Shown in pieces: positions 51,017 to 60,738 of a stretch of DNA of 64,000 nucleotides. The translations under genes and the position numbers were made by a program. The notes below the pieces were generated by a model. That model saw only the letters and a program-made list of their open reading frames with translations. It had not been told where the DNA came from and did no database searches. Source of the stretch: Spirosoma aerolatum (GTDB lineage: Bacteria; Bacteroidota; Bacteroidia; Cytophagales; Spirosomataceae); the NCBI RefSeq assembly GCF_002056795.1, contig NZ_CP020104.1:5775501-5839500 (forward strand), read 5' to 3'. How positions within the stretch are numbered: the stretch's first letter is position 1; each line of letters opens with the position of its first letter.

Positions 51017-52000
51017 TCAGTCAGTTATCGCAGCATCTAGTTTGTCGAGGCCATTCATGCTAAGCACTACCTGCCTTTTTTTTTCAGTATTGCGTTTAAA
51101 TGGGTTTAATTGATTGACCAGATGGTATAATCGTTTGCCCACTTTGCGGATTTGCTTGAGCAGCACATGACGCCACCCGCTAACGGGTGCATAGCCTCGC
51201 CAGGCGGTCTGGTTTAAATACAAAAAAAATTCTTCCTGATAAGCCTTATTAAAAGTGTAGGAGCGATAAATAGGCTTTATCCCCGTAAAATGAATCACAT
51301 ACGGATCAGCTATGTCATTTTGTGCATAGGTATTCCAAGCCCGATCAAGTTCGAGCCACTGATTTGCCAAAACGACATTCAACCCATACTGATCAGCAAA
51401 TACCGCATACTTGGCATTCTGCGCAAGGCACGTCAACACGCGCTCAGTGATGTGCTGCTGACGCCAGCGAATGGGGTCAATCACCAGCAATCCCGAATTG
51501 AAAATTGGCGTTTCAGGATGCAAACCCAATTCGCGATAATTCTGATAGCCTCCCCATGAACTACTGATCACTTCGGCCCGATCGCGCACAGCCCCCAGCA
51601 GTTTATTACCCAGATCGACTTTCCATAGGGCCGTTATGTCCTGGTGAGCAATCATATCCACATCCATATACACCACTCTAGTCAGGTGCTGCGGAATAAA
51701 AAACGGTATAAACAGCCGAATGTAGACATTTAGGGGAAACGTAGACTGATCAATGGGTAAAGCCATACCGACTGGTATAGCCTCATCGATTGTTAACCAA
51801 TGTACGTTAAACACCTCCGGATTAATAGACTGTAGCAGTTTTTCTCGGTTTGCCGAATCGATGCCATCATTGACCAGATAAAGATCAAATTGAGCGGGTG
51901 CTGTCAGGTTGATTTCAATCGATTTGACTAACGCTGCTAATAAAAGAGCAAACCTATTGTCGCATATAGTAACAAGTGGTAAAGGCTGATTCGGTGACAT
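51017..52000 (-). CDS. Glycosyltransferase family 8 protein
   Basis: A 327-residue GT8-type transferase, retaining, cytosolic or membrane-edge, using a nucleotide sugar. The DxD metal motif is in VVYMDVDMIAHQDI; NSGLLVIDPIRWRQ, ADQYGLNVVLANQW and HFTGIKPIY are GT8 blocks. The C-terminal 60 residues are basic and helical, perhaps for membrane binding. It resembles LPS galactosyl/glucosyltransferases (RfaI/RfaJ type). It is alone here and not in an LPS cluster. Confidence 0.92.
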   Translation of the reverse strand: MSPNQPLPLVTICDNRFALLLAALVKSIEINLTAPAQFDLYLVNDGIDSANREKLLQSINPEVFNVHWLTIDEAIPVGMALPIDQSTFPLNVYIRLFIPFFIPQHLTRVVYMDVDMIAHQDITALWKVDLGNKLLGAVRDRAEVISSSWGGYQNYRELGLHPETPIFNSGLLVIDPIRWRQQHITERVLTCLAQNAKYAVFADQYGLNVVLANQWLELDRAWNTYAQNDIADPYVIHFTGIKPIYRSYTFNKAYQEEFFLYLNQTAWRGYAPVSGWRHVLLKQIRKVGKRLYHLVNQLNPFKRNTEKKRQVVLSMNGLDKLDAAITD

Positions 52001-52241
52001 GAGTGGATTAGATAGCTATTTAATTCAATCAGTAGCGCATTACCGTTAAGGCGTTTAATACTATTTAAACGATTAAACGACTAAGGCAAATTATCTTTTG
52101 CGCTAGCATTCACCTATTAGACCCCTTATCTAAAAAACAGATACAAAATATTTAGTAAAAGGCATAATCAGGAACAAGATATGCGAGCGGATTGACCCTC
52201 AATGTGAAGTAGCTATCTTACACTTACGACTCCACCCTAGC

Positions 52242-52979
52242 CTATTCAGTCTGATGATACACCAATACAGGCACATCCGATTTCTCGATCAATGACCCAA
52301 CCAGGTTTGGATGCAGGAGTTTATCCAGAAAGCCCTCCTGCCGATATAACTGCATGACAATCAGATCAGCAGGAGTTGTATCCAGCTTATCTTCTGTAAC
52401 AATAAGCAGTTGGGCATCAAAGGCCTTTACAAGCATTTCGGTCTGATCTTCGACTAAAGCCCGCGTCGTTTGGGCTTGCATGGCATAAGCAATAGTCCGT
52501 ACCTGCACCGGGTGAAAGGCCACTCCATCAGGAGCTGTCGGTACGATCAGAACCGGGCACCGCGCTGCATCGGCTACATCCGAAACGGCACTACCTGCCA
52601 GACGATCGAATAAGGTGCTTAAATCACTGCGTCCCATCACGATTAAGTCGGCCGAATGCTCACGAGCGGCTTCCAGAATACTGTCATCCACCAACCCAAT
52701 TCGCCAGTCCAGCTTAATCGACAAACCATCAGCCCGCAATTGATCGGCTAGTTCGCTAAGCCGTTGCCGACTTAGGTCTTCTAATTCTATGGCGGCTACC
52801 GCTCCCAGTCCCGGATCACTAATGCTTCCAACCGTTGGAAACGTAGTATCAGGAATTATGGGTTGATAAACGTGCAACAGCGTAACCGTAGCGCCGGTTT
52901 TATGCGCCAATAACCGCACCCAATCCTGAGCGGCTCGCGTATTTGCAGTAAAGTCTGTAGGAAAAAGCAGGTTTGTCAT
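52242..52979 (-). CDS. Universal stress protein (tandem Usp-like)
   Basis: A 245-residue protein with a UspA domain at 1-145 (LLFPTDFTANTRAAQDWV, ILEAAREHSADLIVMGRSD, RCPVLIVP) and a shorter, weaker second Usp-like half (about 160-243, ending SDVPVLVY). The ATP-binding G-x-x-G loop is not intact, so nucleotide binding is uncertain. It is 55 bases after the SPFH gene, separated by a perfect palindrome. Confidence 0.88.
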   Translation of the reverse strand: MTNLLFPTDFTANTRAAQDWVRLLAHKTGATVTLLHVYQPIIPDTTFPTVGSISDPGLGAVAAIELEDLSRQRLSELADQLRADGLSIKLDWRIGLVDDSILEAAREHSADLIVMGRSDLSTLFDRLAGSAVSDVADAARCPVLIVPTAPDGVAFHPVQVRTIAYAMQAQTTRALVEDQTEMLVKAFDAQLLIVTEDKLDTTPADLIVMQLYRQEGFLDKLLHPNLVGSLIEKSDVPVLVYHQTE

Positions 52980-52985
52980 AAGACA

Positions 52986-53021
52986 GGTTTACGGTTTATG
53001 GTATACCATAAACCGTAAACC
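52986..53021. repeat. Perfect 36-base palindrome between SPFH and Usp genes
   Basis: GGTTTACGGTTTATGGTA (52986-53003) is followed at once by its exact complement (53004-53021), with no loop. It lies 12 bases after the SPFH stop codon and seven bases before the Usp start codon. It may be a repeat element or a site for a dimeric protein. Confidence 0.8.
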
Positions 53022-53033
53022 CTAAAACTATGT

Positions 53034-53984
53034 TCAACGTTTTCCTGCCTGAACAGCCCCATTCGCGTCGTCTCCGTTCAATTTCTGGATGGCCATCAGT
53101 TGCTGCATCGTTTTTTCCATACCATCCGTTGAGCCATCAAGGAAGATGACATTTCCTTTGCCATTTTCGGCGAAATGCTTGATCGCTTCCGTCCAGATCG
53201 AGAACAGGATCAGCGACGCATCCAGTTTGGCCTCATTCATCACCCGCGCCGATTCGGCCATTCCTTTAGCAACTTCTTCGCGGAACAGTGCTACCCCCTG
53301 CCCACGCAGTTGAGAGGCTGTTTTCTCAGCCTCAGCCGAAATCTGAATGGCGTTTCCTTCGGCCTGGGCTGCTTTTGTTTTAGTAATCAGCAACGCCTGA
53401 CCTTCGTTTTCAGCAGCTGCCTTCAGGTTCGAGGAGGCTACCACCTGCGCCATCGATCGCATGATGACTTCATCGAAGGCAATGTCGTTCAATTGTAAGT
53501 CGATCAGATGATACCCCCAGCTTTCGAGCAACGTATCGAGCTGGGCCTTTACGTGTTCAATGATTTCGGAACGTAAACCCAGAATTTCCGATTGCCGTTT
53601 GGTAGCGACAAAGCTACGGATGGACCCTTCGATAGTACGGATCAACGCCTGCATAAACGAGGCTTCATCAATGAATTTGAAGGCTACATTTTTGATAGTT
53701 TCCTCGGCCTGATTCAAAACAGAATACACCAGCATCGCTTTGAAATTGACATTGGCCTGATCGGACGTAATGGCCTGGAACGCTAGCTCGACCGAGCGAT
53801 TTTGAATGGAAATACGGCGGTAAATGAATTCGATAAATGGGATTTTAAAATTAAGCCCCGGCGTCATAACACGGGTGTATTTTCCAAAAACGGTAACAAC
53901 AGCTACTGTGCCCTGCCGGACAATAACTACTGACAGATAAAGGACGATAATCGCCAGAATGAATAGTACTAACAGAAAGTCCAT
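53034..53984 (-). CDS. SPFH/band 7 (stomatin-like) membrane protein
   Basis: A 316-residue protein with one N-terminal membrane segment (3-22), then the SPFH domain (about 25-190: GTVAVVTVFGKYTRVMTPGLNFKIPFIE, RTIEGSIRSFVATKRQSEIL), and an Ala/Glu-rich coiled coil (about 190-270). Such proteins form membrane scaffolds near proteases or lipid domains. No NfeD gene is adjacent. It is transcribed with the Usp gene after it. Confidence 0.92.
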   Translation of the reverse strand: MDFLLVLFILAIIVLYLSVVIVRQGTVAVVTVFGKYTRVMTPGLNFKIPFIEFIYRRISIQNRSVELAFQAITSDQANVNFKAMLVYSVLNQAEETIKNVAFKFIDEASFMQALIRTIEGSIRSFVATKRQSEILGLRSEIIEHVKAQLDTLLESWGYHLIDLQLNDIAFDEVIMRSMAQVVASSNLKAAAENEGQALLITKTKAAQAEGNAIQISAEAEKTASQLRGQGVALFREEVAKGMAESARVMNEAKLDASLILFSIWTEAIKHFAENGKGNVIFLDGSTDGMEKTMQQLMAIQKLNGDDANGAVQAGKR

Positions 53985-54001
53985 GCAGTGTTTAGGTTTA
54001 G

Positions 54002-54040
54002 AAAAAAGAACGGATTCCGTCTCAAGGTACGGAATCCGTT
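54002..54040 (-). terminator. Terminator after the MFS transporter gene
   Basis: On the minus strand AACGGATTCCGT (54040-54029) pairs with ACGGAATCCGTT (54020-54009) over eight bases, followed by CTTTTTTC. It lies 37 bases after the MFS stop codon at 54077. Confidence 0.85.
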
Positions 54041-54076
54041 GATGTTCTGCGCAAACTATTGCTCAAACGGTACATC

Positions 54077-55252
54077 CTAATGGCCAGTCGCCAGGGCATA
54101 TTGGTCGGCGTTTTTATGACGGAAATAGACCATCATTGCCATGCCAAAACCTGTCAGCGCAAGCATGGCCCCAACCCACATTGGCGAGGTATACCCCATA
54201 CCGGCCGCAATCGGTAACCCGCCCAGATACGCTCCCAGGGCATTACCCATGTTGAATCCGGCCTGACTGACCGACGAAGCCAGCATTTCGGACCCATTGG
54301 ATGCCCGGATCATCAGAATCTGGATCGGTGCGCCCAGCGAAAACGCAATGGCACCCGTTACAAATGTCATAACTAGTAAAGGCACTTTGAAGGGTGCTAC
54401 GAAATAGACGATCGTCAGTGAAAGCACCATCAACAGCAGAAACAGGGCTGTCGCTTTGCTGGGCGAAATCAGGTCGGCAGTACGTCCGGCAATCAGGTTT
54501 CCGACGGCCATGCCTAAACCAGCCAGCACCAGAATCCAGGTAATCTGACCGCTTTCAAAACCAGCCACCTCGGTCAGCAATGGAGCGATATAACTGAACC
54601 AGGCAAACAATCCCCCTGTGCCAATGGCCGTGATGCCCAGAATGAGCCAGGGCTCAACGTACGTAAACAATTTCAGGTCTTTCCGCAGGTTCGACTCACC
54701 TACGACGGGAGGATTTGGCAGCAGTTTATAAATGGAAGCCATTGTGACCAACCCAACACCAGCAATGATCATAAATGTCAGTCGCCAGCTCATGGTGTGT
54801 CCAATGTACGTTCCCAGCGGTACACCAATAATATTGGCTACCGTAAGTCCGGCAAACATCATCGAAATGGCCTGTGCTTCTTTACCGCGACCTGCCAGCC
54901 GACTGGCGACAACAGCCCCAACGCCAAAGAAAGCCCCATGCGGCAGGCCCGATAACAGCCGGGTAATCATCATGGTTTCGTAGTTCGGTGCAAACGACGA
55001 GAGCGCATTGCAGAACGTAAACAACGCCATCAAGCCAAGCAAAATCTTTTTCGGCGGGTAGTTTCCGGCAATGCCAACCAGCAAAGGTGCCCCCAACACT
55101 ACCCCCAGCGCATAGGACGAAATCAGGTGCCCAGCCGTTGGAATCGAAATATGTAAAGACGTAGCAATATCAGGCAGAATTCCCATCATAACGAACTCAG
55201 TCATACCGATTCCGAAGCCTCCGATGGTAAGAGGCAGTAAGCTTTTTTTCAT
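54077..55252 (-). CDS. Major facilitator transporter (AraJ/YdhP type)
   Basis: A 391-residue inner-membrane MFS protein with 12 hydrophobic helices. The GFGIGMTEFVMMGILPDIA start (12-30) and GLPHGAFFGVGAVVASRLAGRGKEAQAISMMF block match the arabinose-efflux/AraJ group of drug or sugar effluxers. Length is normal. It stands alone with its own terminator. Substrate unknown. Confidence 0.93.
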   Translation of the reverse strand: MKKSLLPLTIGGFGIGMTEFVMMGILPDIATSLHISIPTAGHLISSYALGVVLGAPLLVGIAGNYPPKKILLGLMALFTFCNALSSFAPNYETMMITRLLSGLPHGAFFGVGAVVASRLAGRGKEAQAISMMFAGLTVANIIGVPLGTYIGHTMSWRLTFMIIAGVGLVTMASIYKLLPNPPVVGESNLRKDLKLFTYVEPWLILGITAIGTGGLFAWFSYIAPLLTEVAGFESGQITWILVLAGLGMAVGNLIAGRTADLISPSKATALFLLLMVLSLTIVYFVAPFKVPLLVMTFVTGAIAFSLGAPIQILMIRASNGSEMLASSVSQAGFNMGNALGAYLGGLPIAAGMGYTSPMWVGAMLALTGFGMAMMVYFRHKNADQYALATGH

Positions 55253-55632
55253 TTTGCAGCGTTCTATTTTCTAACAGCTCGTGAGTGCCTCATCTTGAAA
55301 AACTCACACAACTACCCGCATTTCGGATAGTATACTATTACGCAAATAGAAAAAATACAAAAATGTTCCTCAGCCTACGAATGTTCAAACTTATTGATCT
55401 GCGAATCCAATTATGACGCGTCAATCGAATAGGACATTGATTTTTATGATTGATATGATCGGTTAATATGCTTTTTTGTCACCCCAACGTAGGAGGGTCC
55501 TTCAGAGAATGTGAAATAATAATCTCCGAAGGACCCTCCTACGTTGGGGTGACAAAAAAGTAACTAGAACAAACGTTCAAACAAGCTTCCAACTAGTAAT
55601 TGTTCGGCCGGTTTATAACTCGGAGTTCCGCT
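55253..55632. other. Intergenic gap with one large hairpin
   Basis: The 380 bases between the MFS start and the serine hydrolase stop hold no gene I can support. They contain the 90-base inverted repeat at 55471-55560. The rest is A/T-rich; no exact TAnnTTTG was found upstream of the MFS gene. Confidence 0.7.
55471..55560. repeat. 33-base perfect inverted repeat with TGACAAAAAAG ends (family C)
   Basis: The left arm 55471-55503 is an exact complement of 55528-55560, joined by a 24-base loop. The outer ends read CTTTTTTGTCACC and GGTGACAAAAAAG, and CCGAAG occurs at the inner end, as in the element at the window start (35-68). It starts 73 bases after the serine hydrolase stop (55633) and may also act as a strong terminator. 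Confidence 0.85.
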
Positions 55633-57375
55633 TCACTTTTTAGGAACTCGTTTCCCCGGCATATCACGCCCGTTCTGGTGAAGAATCAACTGGTCGATTT
55701 CACCTTTTTCATTTCGAACAAACGATACCTTGGCCTCCACCACTTTCAGATAAAATTTAGTCTTTGATTCAGGAAAAAGCTCGAACCGCTGCTGTCCGGT
55801 TGCCTGACCATATAACTGACTCCCCTCCCGCGTAATGACGATGGCAAAGGTGGGAGCCAGTTCATACGTACCCACATAGGATTCCAACGTAGCTTCATCC
55901 ACAGTTGCATCTTTCGGCGCTTCAACGATTTCGCCTAACTCCTTCAGTTTCCCGATACCACCCGTATTACGTGGATTCAGTTCTAGTGATTTTTTATAGT
56001 CCCGGATAGCAGCTGCTTTATCGCCAAGTTTCATATAGGCTTCGCCCCGGCTGTCGTACACGTTATACGATTGCGGAAACGACTCTACGTTGAGCGTAAA
56101 TACATGAATGGCCTGCTGTACTTTTCCCTCGCTTAGGAGTTCGTACCCAAGACCGTTCATCTCGTTCTCGCTCAAGCTGTAGGCTTTATCGGCCTTCAAC
56201 GTCGTAAATGTGGTTCGTAATTTATCGAGCGGGTCGGTCAGAGCAGGTTGACGCAGGGCATCAGCAATGGGCTTTTTGGGTGCTTCAACTGGCTGATTAT
56301 AGAGAATATTCAGGATATTTTTCCGAATGCTTCCCAGCGGAGCCCCGCCCGTATTATTCAGCAGCACAACCAGTTGTTTATCTTTAGGTATCCGGCTAAT
56401 GATGGTGTTGAAGCCATTGATTCCCCCGGTGTGTTCAATCAGGAGCAGGCTATCTTTCAACGAGCCAATCTTCGTCTTGCTTACACCCCAGCCGTAAGCA
56501 TAATGGCTCAGAAAGGGCGTAAACATTGTCTCTTTCGATTGAGCAGACAACAACTTATCGGTGTACAAGGCCTGATCCCAACGGTACAAATCCTCTACGG
56601 TAGAATACATTGACCCGGCCGCATAGGGAATAGTCATATCCAGATACGGAGCATTCACATAACGACCACCCCGTTTTTCATAACCCGATGCCCGCTTCGG
56701 AATAATCGGATCGGCCAGATCATAACCCGTATTCAGCATTTGCAGGGGTTTCAGAATAGCCTCCTGAAGCACCTCCGCATAGGATTTGCCGGTTACTTTC
56801 TCAATGATAACACCCAGCAGAAAATAGCCCGAGTTATCATACGAAAACGTCGAGCCGGGTTCAAATTCAAGCGGCATGTCGGAGAATTTCTTCACAAACG
56901 CATCGGGCGTGTATGGGTCCCGGCTCATCTTCTCAAAGAAATCAGGGAAACCTGTATAGCTTGGAATGCCCGATGTATGCGTCAACAGGTGATGAATCGT
57001 TACCTTATCGCCCGTCGCTTTGGGATAATCGGGTAGGTAATCCGTCACCTTCCCATCGAGCTTAATCTTGCCTTTTTCAACCAGTTGCATGATAAGCATC
57101 GACGTAAACTGCTTGGTGATGGAACCGAGCCGGAATTTGGTATCGGGCGTGTTGGAAATGTTCCACTCCATATTGGCCATCCCATAACCCTTTCTGAAAA
57201 TTACCTTGCCCTGTTCAGCCACCAGTACCGTTCCGTTGAATTGACGATTGGCTACGTATTGCTGAATGAGCGCATCGATTTTATCGGCTTTCTGCTGCGC
57301 CAGGGCGGGTGAACTCACCAGAAAAAAACCTGCGATTAGTATTCGAATGAACATAGACGTAGCTTGCTGTTTCAT
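55633..57375 (-). CDS. Serine hydrolase (class C beta-lactamase-like) with TPR
   Basis: A 580-residue exported protein. The signal peptide begins at the Met at 57375 (MKQQATSMFIRILIAGFFLV...ALAQ); a longer frame to 57477 is rejected for lack of a signal. The penicillin-binding fold spans about 30-365 with S-x-x-K at S85-K88 (GSITKQF), the Tyr motif YDN (SYDNSGYFLLG) and HTG (IEHTGGINGF). About 420-490 has TPR-like helices (YNVYDSRGEAYMKLGDKAAAIRDYKKSLELNP), and about 500-580 a DUF3471-like beta domain. Activity (esterase or peptidase) is unknown. Confidence 0.92.
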   Translation of the reverse strand: MKQQATSMFIRILIAGFFLVSSPALAQQKADKIDALIQQYVANRQFNGTVLVAEQGKVIFRKGYGMANMEWNISNTPDTKFRLGSITKQFTSMLIMQLVEKGKIKLDGKVTDYLPDYPKATGDKVTIHHLLTHTSGIPSYTGFPDFFEKMSRDPYTPDAFVKKFSDMPLEFEPGSTFSYDNSGYFLLGVIIEKVTGKSYAEVLQEAILKPLQMLNTGYDLADPIIPKRASGYEKRGGRYVNAPYLDMTIPYAAGSMYSTVEDLYRWDQALYTDKLLSAQSKETMFTPFLSHYAYGWGVSKTKIGSLKDSLLLIEHTGGINGFNTIISRIPKDKQLVVLLNNTGGAPLGSIRKNILNILYNQPVEAPKKPIADALRQPALTDPLDKLRTTFTTLKADKAYSLSENEMNGLGYELLSEGKVQQAIHVFTLNVESFPQSYNVYDSRGEAYMKLGDKAAAIRDYKKSLELNPRNTGGIGKLKELGEIVEAPKDATVDEATLESYVGTYELAPTFAIVITREGSQLYGQATGQQRFELFPESKTKFYLKVVEAKVSFVRNEKGEIDQLILHQNGRDMPGKRVPKK

Positions 57376-57456
57376 ACAATCAGGATGGTTATGTGAAGGT
57401 GTTGGCAAAATAGTCTTTTTATGGTTGCACATCTCTTGTAAGCTTCTTTTCCGGCA

Positions 57457-57495
57457 ATAAAAAACCTGCTCTAACACATGATTAAAGCAGGTTTT
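57457..57495 (-). terminator. Terminator after polA
   Basis: On the minus strand AAAACCTGCT (57495-57486) pairs with AGCAGGTTTT (57470-57461) over a 15-base loop and continues into TTATTG. It begins 20 bases after the polA stop codon. Confidence 0.8.
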
Positions 57496-57514
57496 ATTTC
57501 TGTCAAAGCTATAG

Positions 57515-60500
57515 CTAGTGTGCCAGCAGCCAGTTTTCCCCTACACCGATGCCGGTTTCCATCCGAACGGCCATTGGAATAGCGTTTTTCATGATGTCGT
57601 CAACCCGAACGCTGAGGAACTCGATTTCGTCGCGGTGTGCATCGAACACCAATTCATCGTGTACGGTCAGAATCATTTTTGATTTCAAACGCTCCTGGAG
57701 CATGAACTCGTGTATCTGAATCATGGCAATCTTGAGCATGTCGGCAGCACTCCCCTGAATGGGCGCATTCACGGCATTTCGTTCGGCAAACATGCGGTCG
57801 GTCTGGTTGCGGGAATTAATGTCGCGCAGGTACCGCCGACGCCCCAGGATCGTTTCGGCATAGCCAAAACCGCGTGCTTTCTCGATACACTGGTCGATAT
57901 AGGATTTTACCGCCGGAAACTCCGCAAAATAGTCGTCGATGATCTGGGCGGCTTCTCGACGGGGAATTTTCAACCGTTGCGACAAGCCGAATGATGATAT
58001 GCCGTATATAATCCCGAAGTTAATTGTTTTGGCTTTCCGGCGCATATCGCTCGTCACCTCGGCCAGCCCTACATGGAAGACCTTGCTGGCCGTTTGGGTG
58101 TGAATATCAACACCGTTATTGAACGCATCGAGCATGGTTTTATCGCCACTGAAAGCCGCCATGATCCGCAACTCGATCTGCGAATAGTCGGCCGACATAA
58201 TCAGAAACTCCGGCCCACGCGGCACAAACGCCTTCCGAATTTCCTGACCACGCGGGGTACGAATCGGAATATTTTGCAGGTTCGGATTTACCGATGATAG
58301 TCGTCCGGTAGCGGCTACGGCCTGATTGAAGGACGTATGAATCCGGCCTGTTCGTTTACTGATCAGCGTCGGCAACACATCGACGTAGGTATTTTTAAGC
58401 TTGATCAGTTCACGGTAGTCCAGAATCTTCCGGGCTATTTCATGCTCTACTTCCAGCTTCGACAGGATTTCTTCCCCCGTAGCATACTGGCCTGTTTTGG
58501 TCTTTTTGGCGTTCTTATCGAGCTTGAGCTTTTCAAACAGAACCTCACCCAACTGCTTCGGCGACCCGATGTTGAACGGTTCACCGGCAATCGTATAAAT
58601 TTCCTGCTGCACCTGCCGCATGTCCGTTTCCAATGTGGCCGACAGTTCGGCGAGGGCGTTGGTATCAATGGTTACCCCTTCAAGTTCCAGATCGGTCAGG
58701 ACCCGAACGAGTGGCATCTCTACCTGATCGAACAGTTTGTGTAAATTATCTTTTTCGAGCCGGGGGGCAAACGTTTCTTTCAGCTGGAGGGTAATGTCAG
58801 CGTCTTCAGCGGCATAGTCCACCACCTTCTGAATGTCTACATCGCGCATCGTCAATTGTCCTTTTCCTTTTTTACCAATTAATGACTCAATTTCGACCGG
58901 GCTGTAATTCAGGTAAGTCATAGCCATCATGTCCATATTATGGCGCATTTCAGGCTCTATGAGGTAGTGGGCTATCATTGTATCGAACAACTTACCCTGT
59001 ACTTCCACACCGTACTTTTTCAACATCAGCAGGTCATACTTCAGATTTTGCCCAATCTTACTGATAGCGGGATTTTCCAGCACGGGTTTGAACTGATCGA
59101 CAACAGCCTGTGCTTCGGCCCGGTCGTCGGGTACGGGTACGTAGAAGGCTTCGCCCGTCCGATAGGCAAATGACAATCCAACCAGATCGGCTTCAACGGG
59201 ATCAATAGCCGTAGTTTCCGAATCGAAACAGATGCTTTCCTGAAGGTTCAGATAATGAACCAGACTCGCCCGCAGTTCAGGTGTATCGACCAGCCGATAA
59301 TCATGTTTGACCGATAGAATCGTTTTACGGCGTTCGGGTTGGTTTTCGTCCAGTTCGTAGTCGGGATAAACGTCCAGATACGCTGGCTCTTCGGTCACTT
59401 CGGCACCCGGCCTGTCGTCCGTCGTGATCGTCTCCGTAACCGCTCCGGGAGAAGCTTCTGAAGCGGACGCAACGGGCACTTTTACTGGCGTCCGTTTACT
59501 TTTTTCTCCTCTCTCCTGTTTTGCGGGAGGGTTCGTGGATGCAGATTTGCCATCAAAATCAAACGGTAAATCGCCAGACCCCGACGGGTTCACTGCACTC
59601 ATATTCGGAAACGGCAAGAACGCCGGAGAGGCATCACCTGGCGAATCGAACAGGTTCATCTGACCAGATTTACCGCTGGCTTTAAAAGCATCAGGCAGTG
59701 GCTTTTCGTCGTAGTCAGCACCAAGCAGCCGGGTTTTCATCTGCCTGAATTCCAGTTCATCGAGCAAAGCGGCCAAACGTGGCTTATCATATTCCGTATG
59801 CCGGAGTTTGTCTTCATCGAAATCGACCGGAACGTCCAGATGAATGGTTGCCAGTTGTTTCGACAGCAAGCCTTGCTGCGCAAAATTGACGACGTTCTCT
59901 TTCTGCTTTCCTTTCAGTTGGTCGGCACTGGCAATCAGATTTTCAATCGTACCGAAATCGGCAATGAGTTTTTGCGCTGTTTTTTCGCCAATCCCTGGAA
60001 TACCCGGAATATTATCGACCGAATCGCCCATCAGGCCAAGCATATCCGTCACCTGCTCGATCCGTTCGATCTGCCAGCGCTCCAGCACCTCCTTAACGCC
60101 CAGCTTTTCGGCTGGCTTGCCCATGAAAGCCGGTTTGTAGATATGGACATGCTCTTCGACCAACTGACCGTAGTCTTTGTCGGGCGTCATCATATACACC
60201 TCAAAATCAGCCAGGGCCGCTTTCTTGGCGATGGTACCAATGATATCATCCGCTTCGTAACCTTCCAAAATCAGAATGGGGATGTGCATGGCCTCTACAA
60301 TCCGTTTGATATAGGGCATGGCTACGCTGATATCCTCCGGCTGTGACTGACGAGTCGCTTTATACATCGGAAACTGTTCGTGCCGAAACGTCTTTTTAGG
60401 CGAATCGAAGGCAACGCCGATGTGGGTAGGTTTTTCTTTCGTCAGCACTTCAATCATAGCGTTCATAAATCCGAACACGGCTGACGTATTGACCCCTCGC

Positions 60501-60595
60501 GAAGAAATCCGTGGAGCTTTATTAAAGGCAAAATGAGCGCGGTAAATCAGGGCCAGCGCATCTAGTAAAAAGAGTTTTTTCTGTGGTTTAGCCAT
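57515..60595 (-). CDS. polA: DNA polymerase I
   Basis: A 1026-residue repair and primer-removal polymerase. Residues about 5-290 are the 5'-3' exonuclease (LFLLDALALIYRAHFAF, MTPDKDYGQL, GLMGDSVDNIPGIPGIG). About 300-420 is a low-complexity linker rich in Ser, Pro and Glu that holds QMNLF (312-316). About 440-620 is the 3'-5' exonuclease with its Asp458-x-Glu460 pair (CFDSETTA) intact. About 640-1026 is the A-family polymerase (motif A SADYSQIELR, motif C VHDELVF). The Met at 60595 starts the exonuclease; the longer frame to 60646 is not needed. Confidence 0.97.
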   Translation of the reverse strand: MAKPQKKLFLLDALALIYRAHFAFNKAPRISSRGVNTSAVFGFMNAMIEVLTKEKPTHIGVAFDSPKKTFRHEQFPMYKATRQSQPEDISVAMPYIKRIVEAMHIPILILEGYEADDIIGTIAKKAALADFEVYMMTPDKDYGQLVEEHVHIYKPAFMGKPAEKLGVKEVLERWQIERIEQVTDMLGLMGDSVDNIPGIPGIGEKTAQKLIADFGTIENLIASADQLKGKQKENVVNFAQQGLLSKQLATIHLDVPVDFDEDKLRHTEYDKPRLAALLDELEFRQMKTRLLGADYDEKPLPDAFKASGKSGQMNLFDSPGDASPAFLPFPNMSAVNPSGSGDLPFDFDGKSASTNPPAKQERGEKSKRTPVKVPVASASEASPGAVTETITTDDRPGAEVTEEPAYLDVYPDYELDENQPERRKTILSVKHDYRLVDTPELRASLVHYLNLQESICFDSETTAIDPVEADLVGLSFAYRTGEAFYVPVPDDRAEAQAVVDQFKPVLENPAISKIGQNLKYDLLMLKKYGVEVQGKLFDTMIAHYLIEPEMRHNMDMMAMTYLNYSPVEIESLIGKKGKGQLTMRDVDIQKVVDYAAEDADITLQLKETFAPRLEKDNLHKLFDQVEMPLVRVLTDLELEGVTIDTNALAELSATLETDMRQVQQEIYTIAGEPFNIGSPKQLGEVLFEKLKLDKNAKKTKTGQYATGEEILSKLEVEHEIARKILDYRELIKLKNTYVDVLPTLISKRTGRIHTSFNQAVAATGRLSSVNPNLQNIPIRTPRGQEIRKAFVPRGPEFLIMSADYSQIELRIMAAFSGDKTMLDAFNNGVDIHTQTASKVFHVGLAEVTSDMRRKAKTINFGIIYGISSFGLSQRLKIPRREAAQIIDDYFAEFPAVKSYIDQCIEKARGFGYAETILGRRRYLRDINSRNQTDRMFAERNAVNAPIQGSAADMLKIAMIQIHEFMLQERLKSKMILTVHDELVFDAHRDEIEFLSVRVDDIMKNAIPMAVRMETGIGVGENWLLAH
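59648..59662 (-). other. Predicted beta-clamp-binding motif QMNLF in Pol I
   Basis: Codons encode Gln-Met-Asn-Leu-Phe in the disordered linker between the 5' nuclease and proofreading domains of Pol I. Sliding-clamp-binding peptides follow Q-L-[SD]-L-F or Q-x-x-L-F. The position in a flexible acidic linker suits such a use. Not tested. Confidence 0.5.
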
Positions 60596-60738
60596 TCGAT
60601 AGGAGTCACAAATCAATTCGCCAAAGGTCGAAAGACTTACCGACAATCACGCGCTTTCGAGTAAACAAATTGATGAATTCAGGAGAGATAGTACGTATCA
60701 ATAAAACACCTTCCTGCGGGTTTTGATTCCTCCTCAAT

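Noticed and set aside
55471..55560. End of an insertion sequence
   Set aside because: Both arms lie within 90 bases with no transposase between or beside them, so it is a hairpin repeat and not an IS pair.
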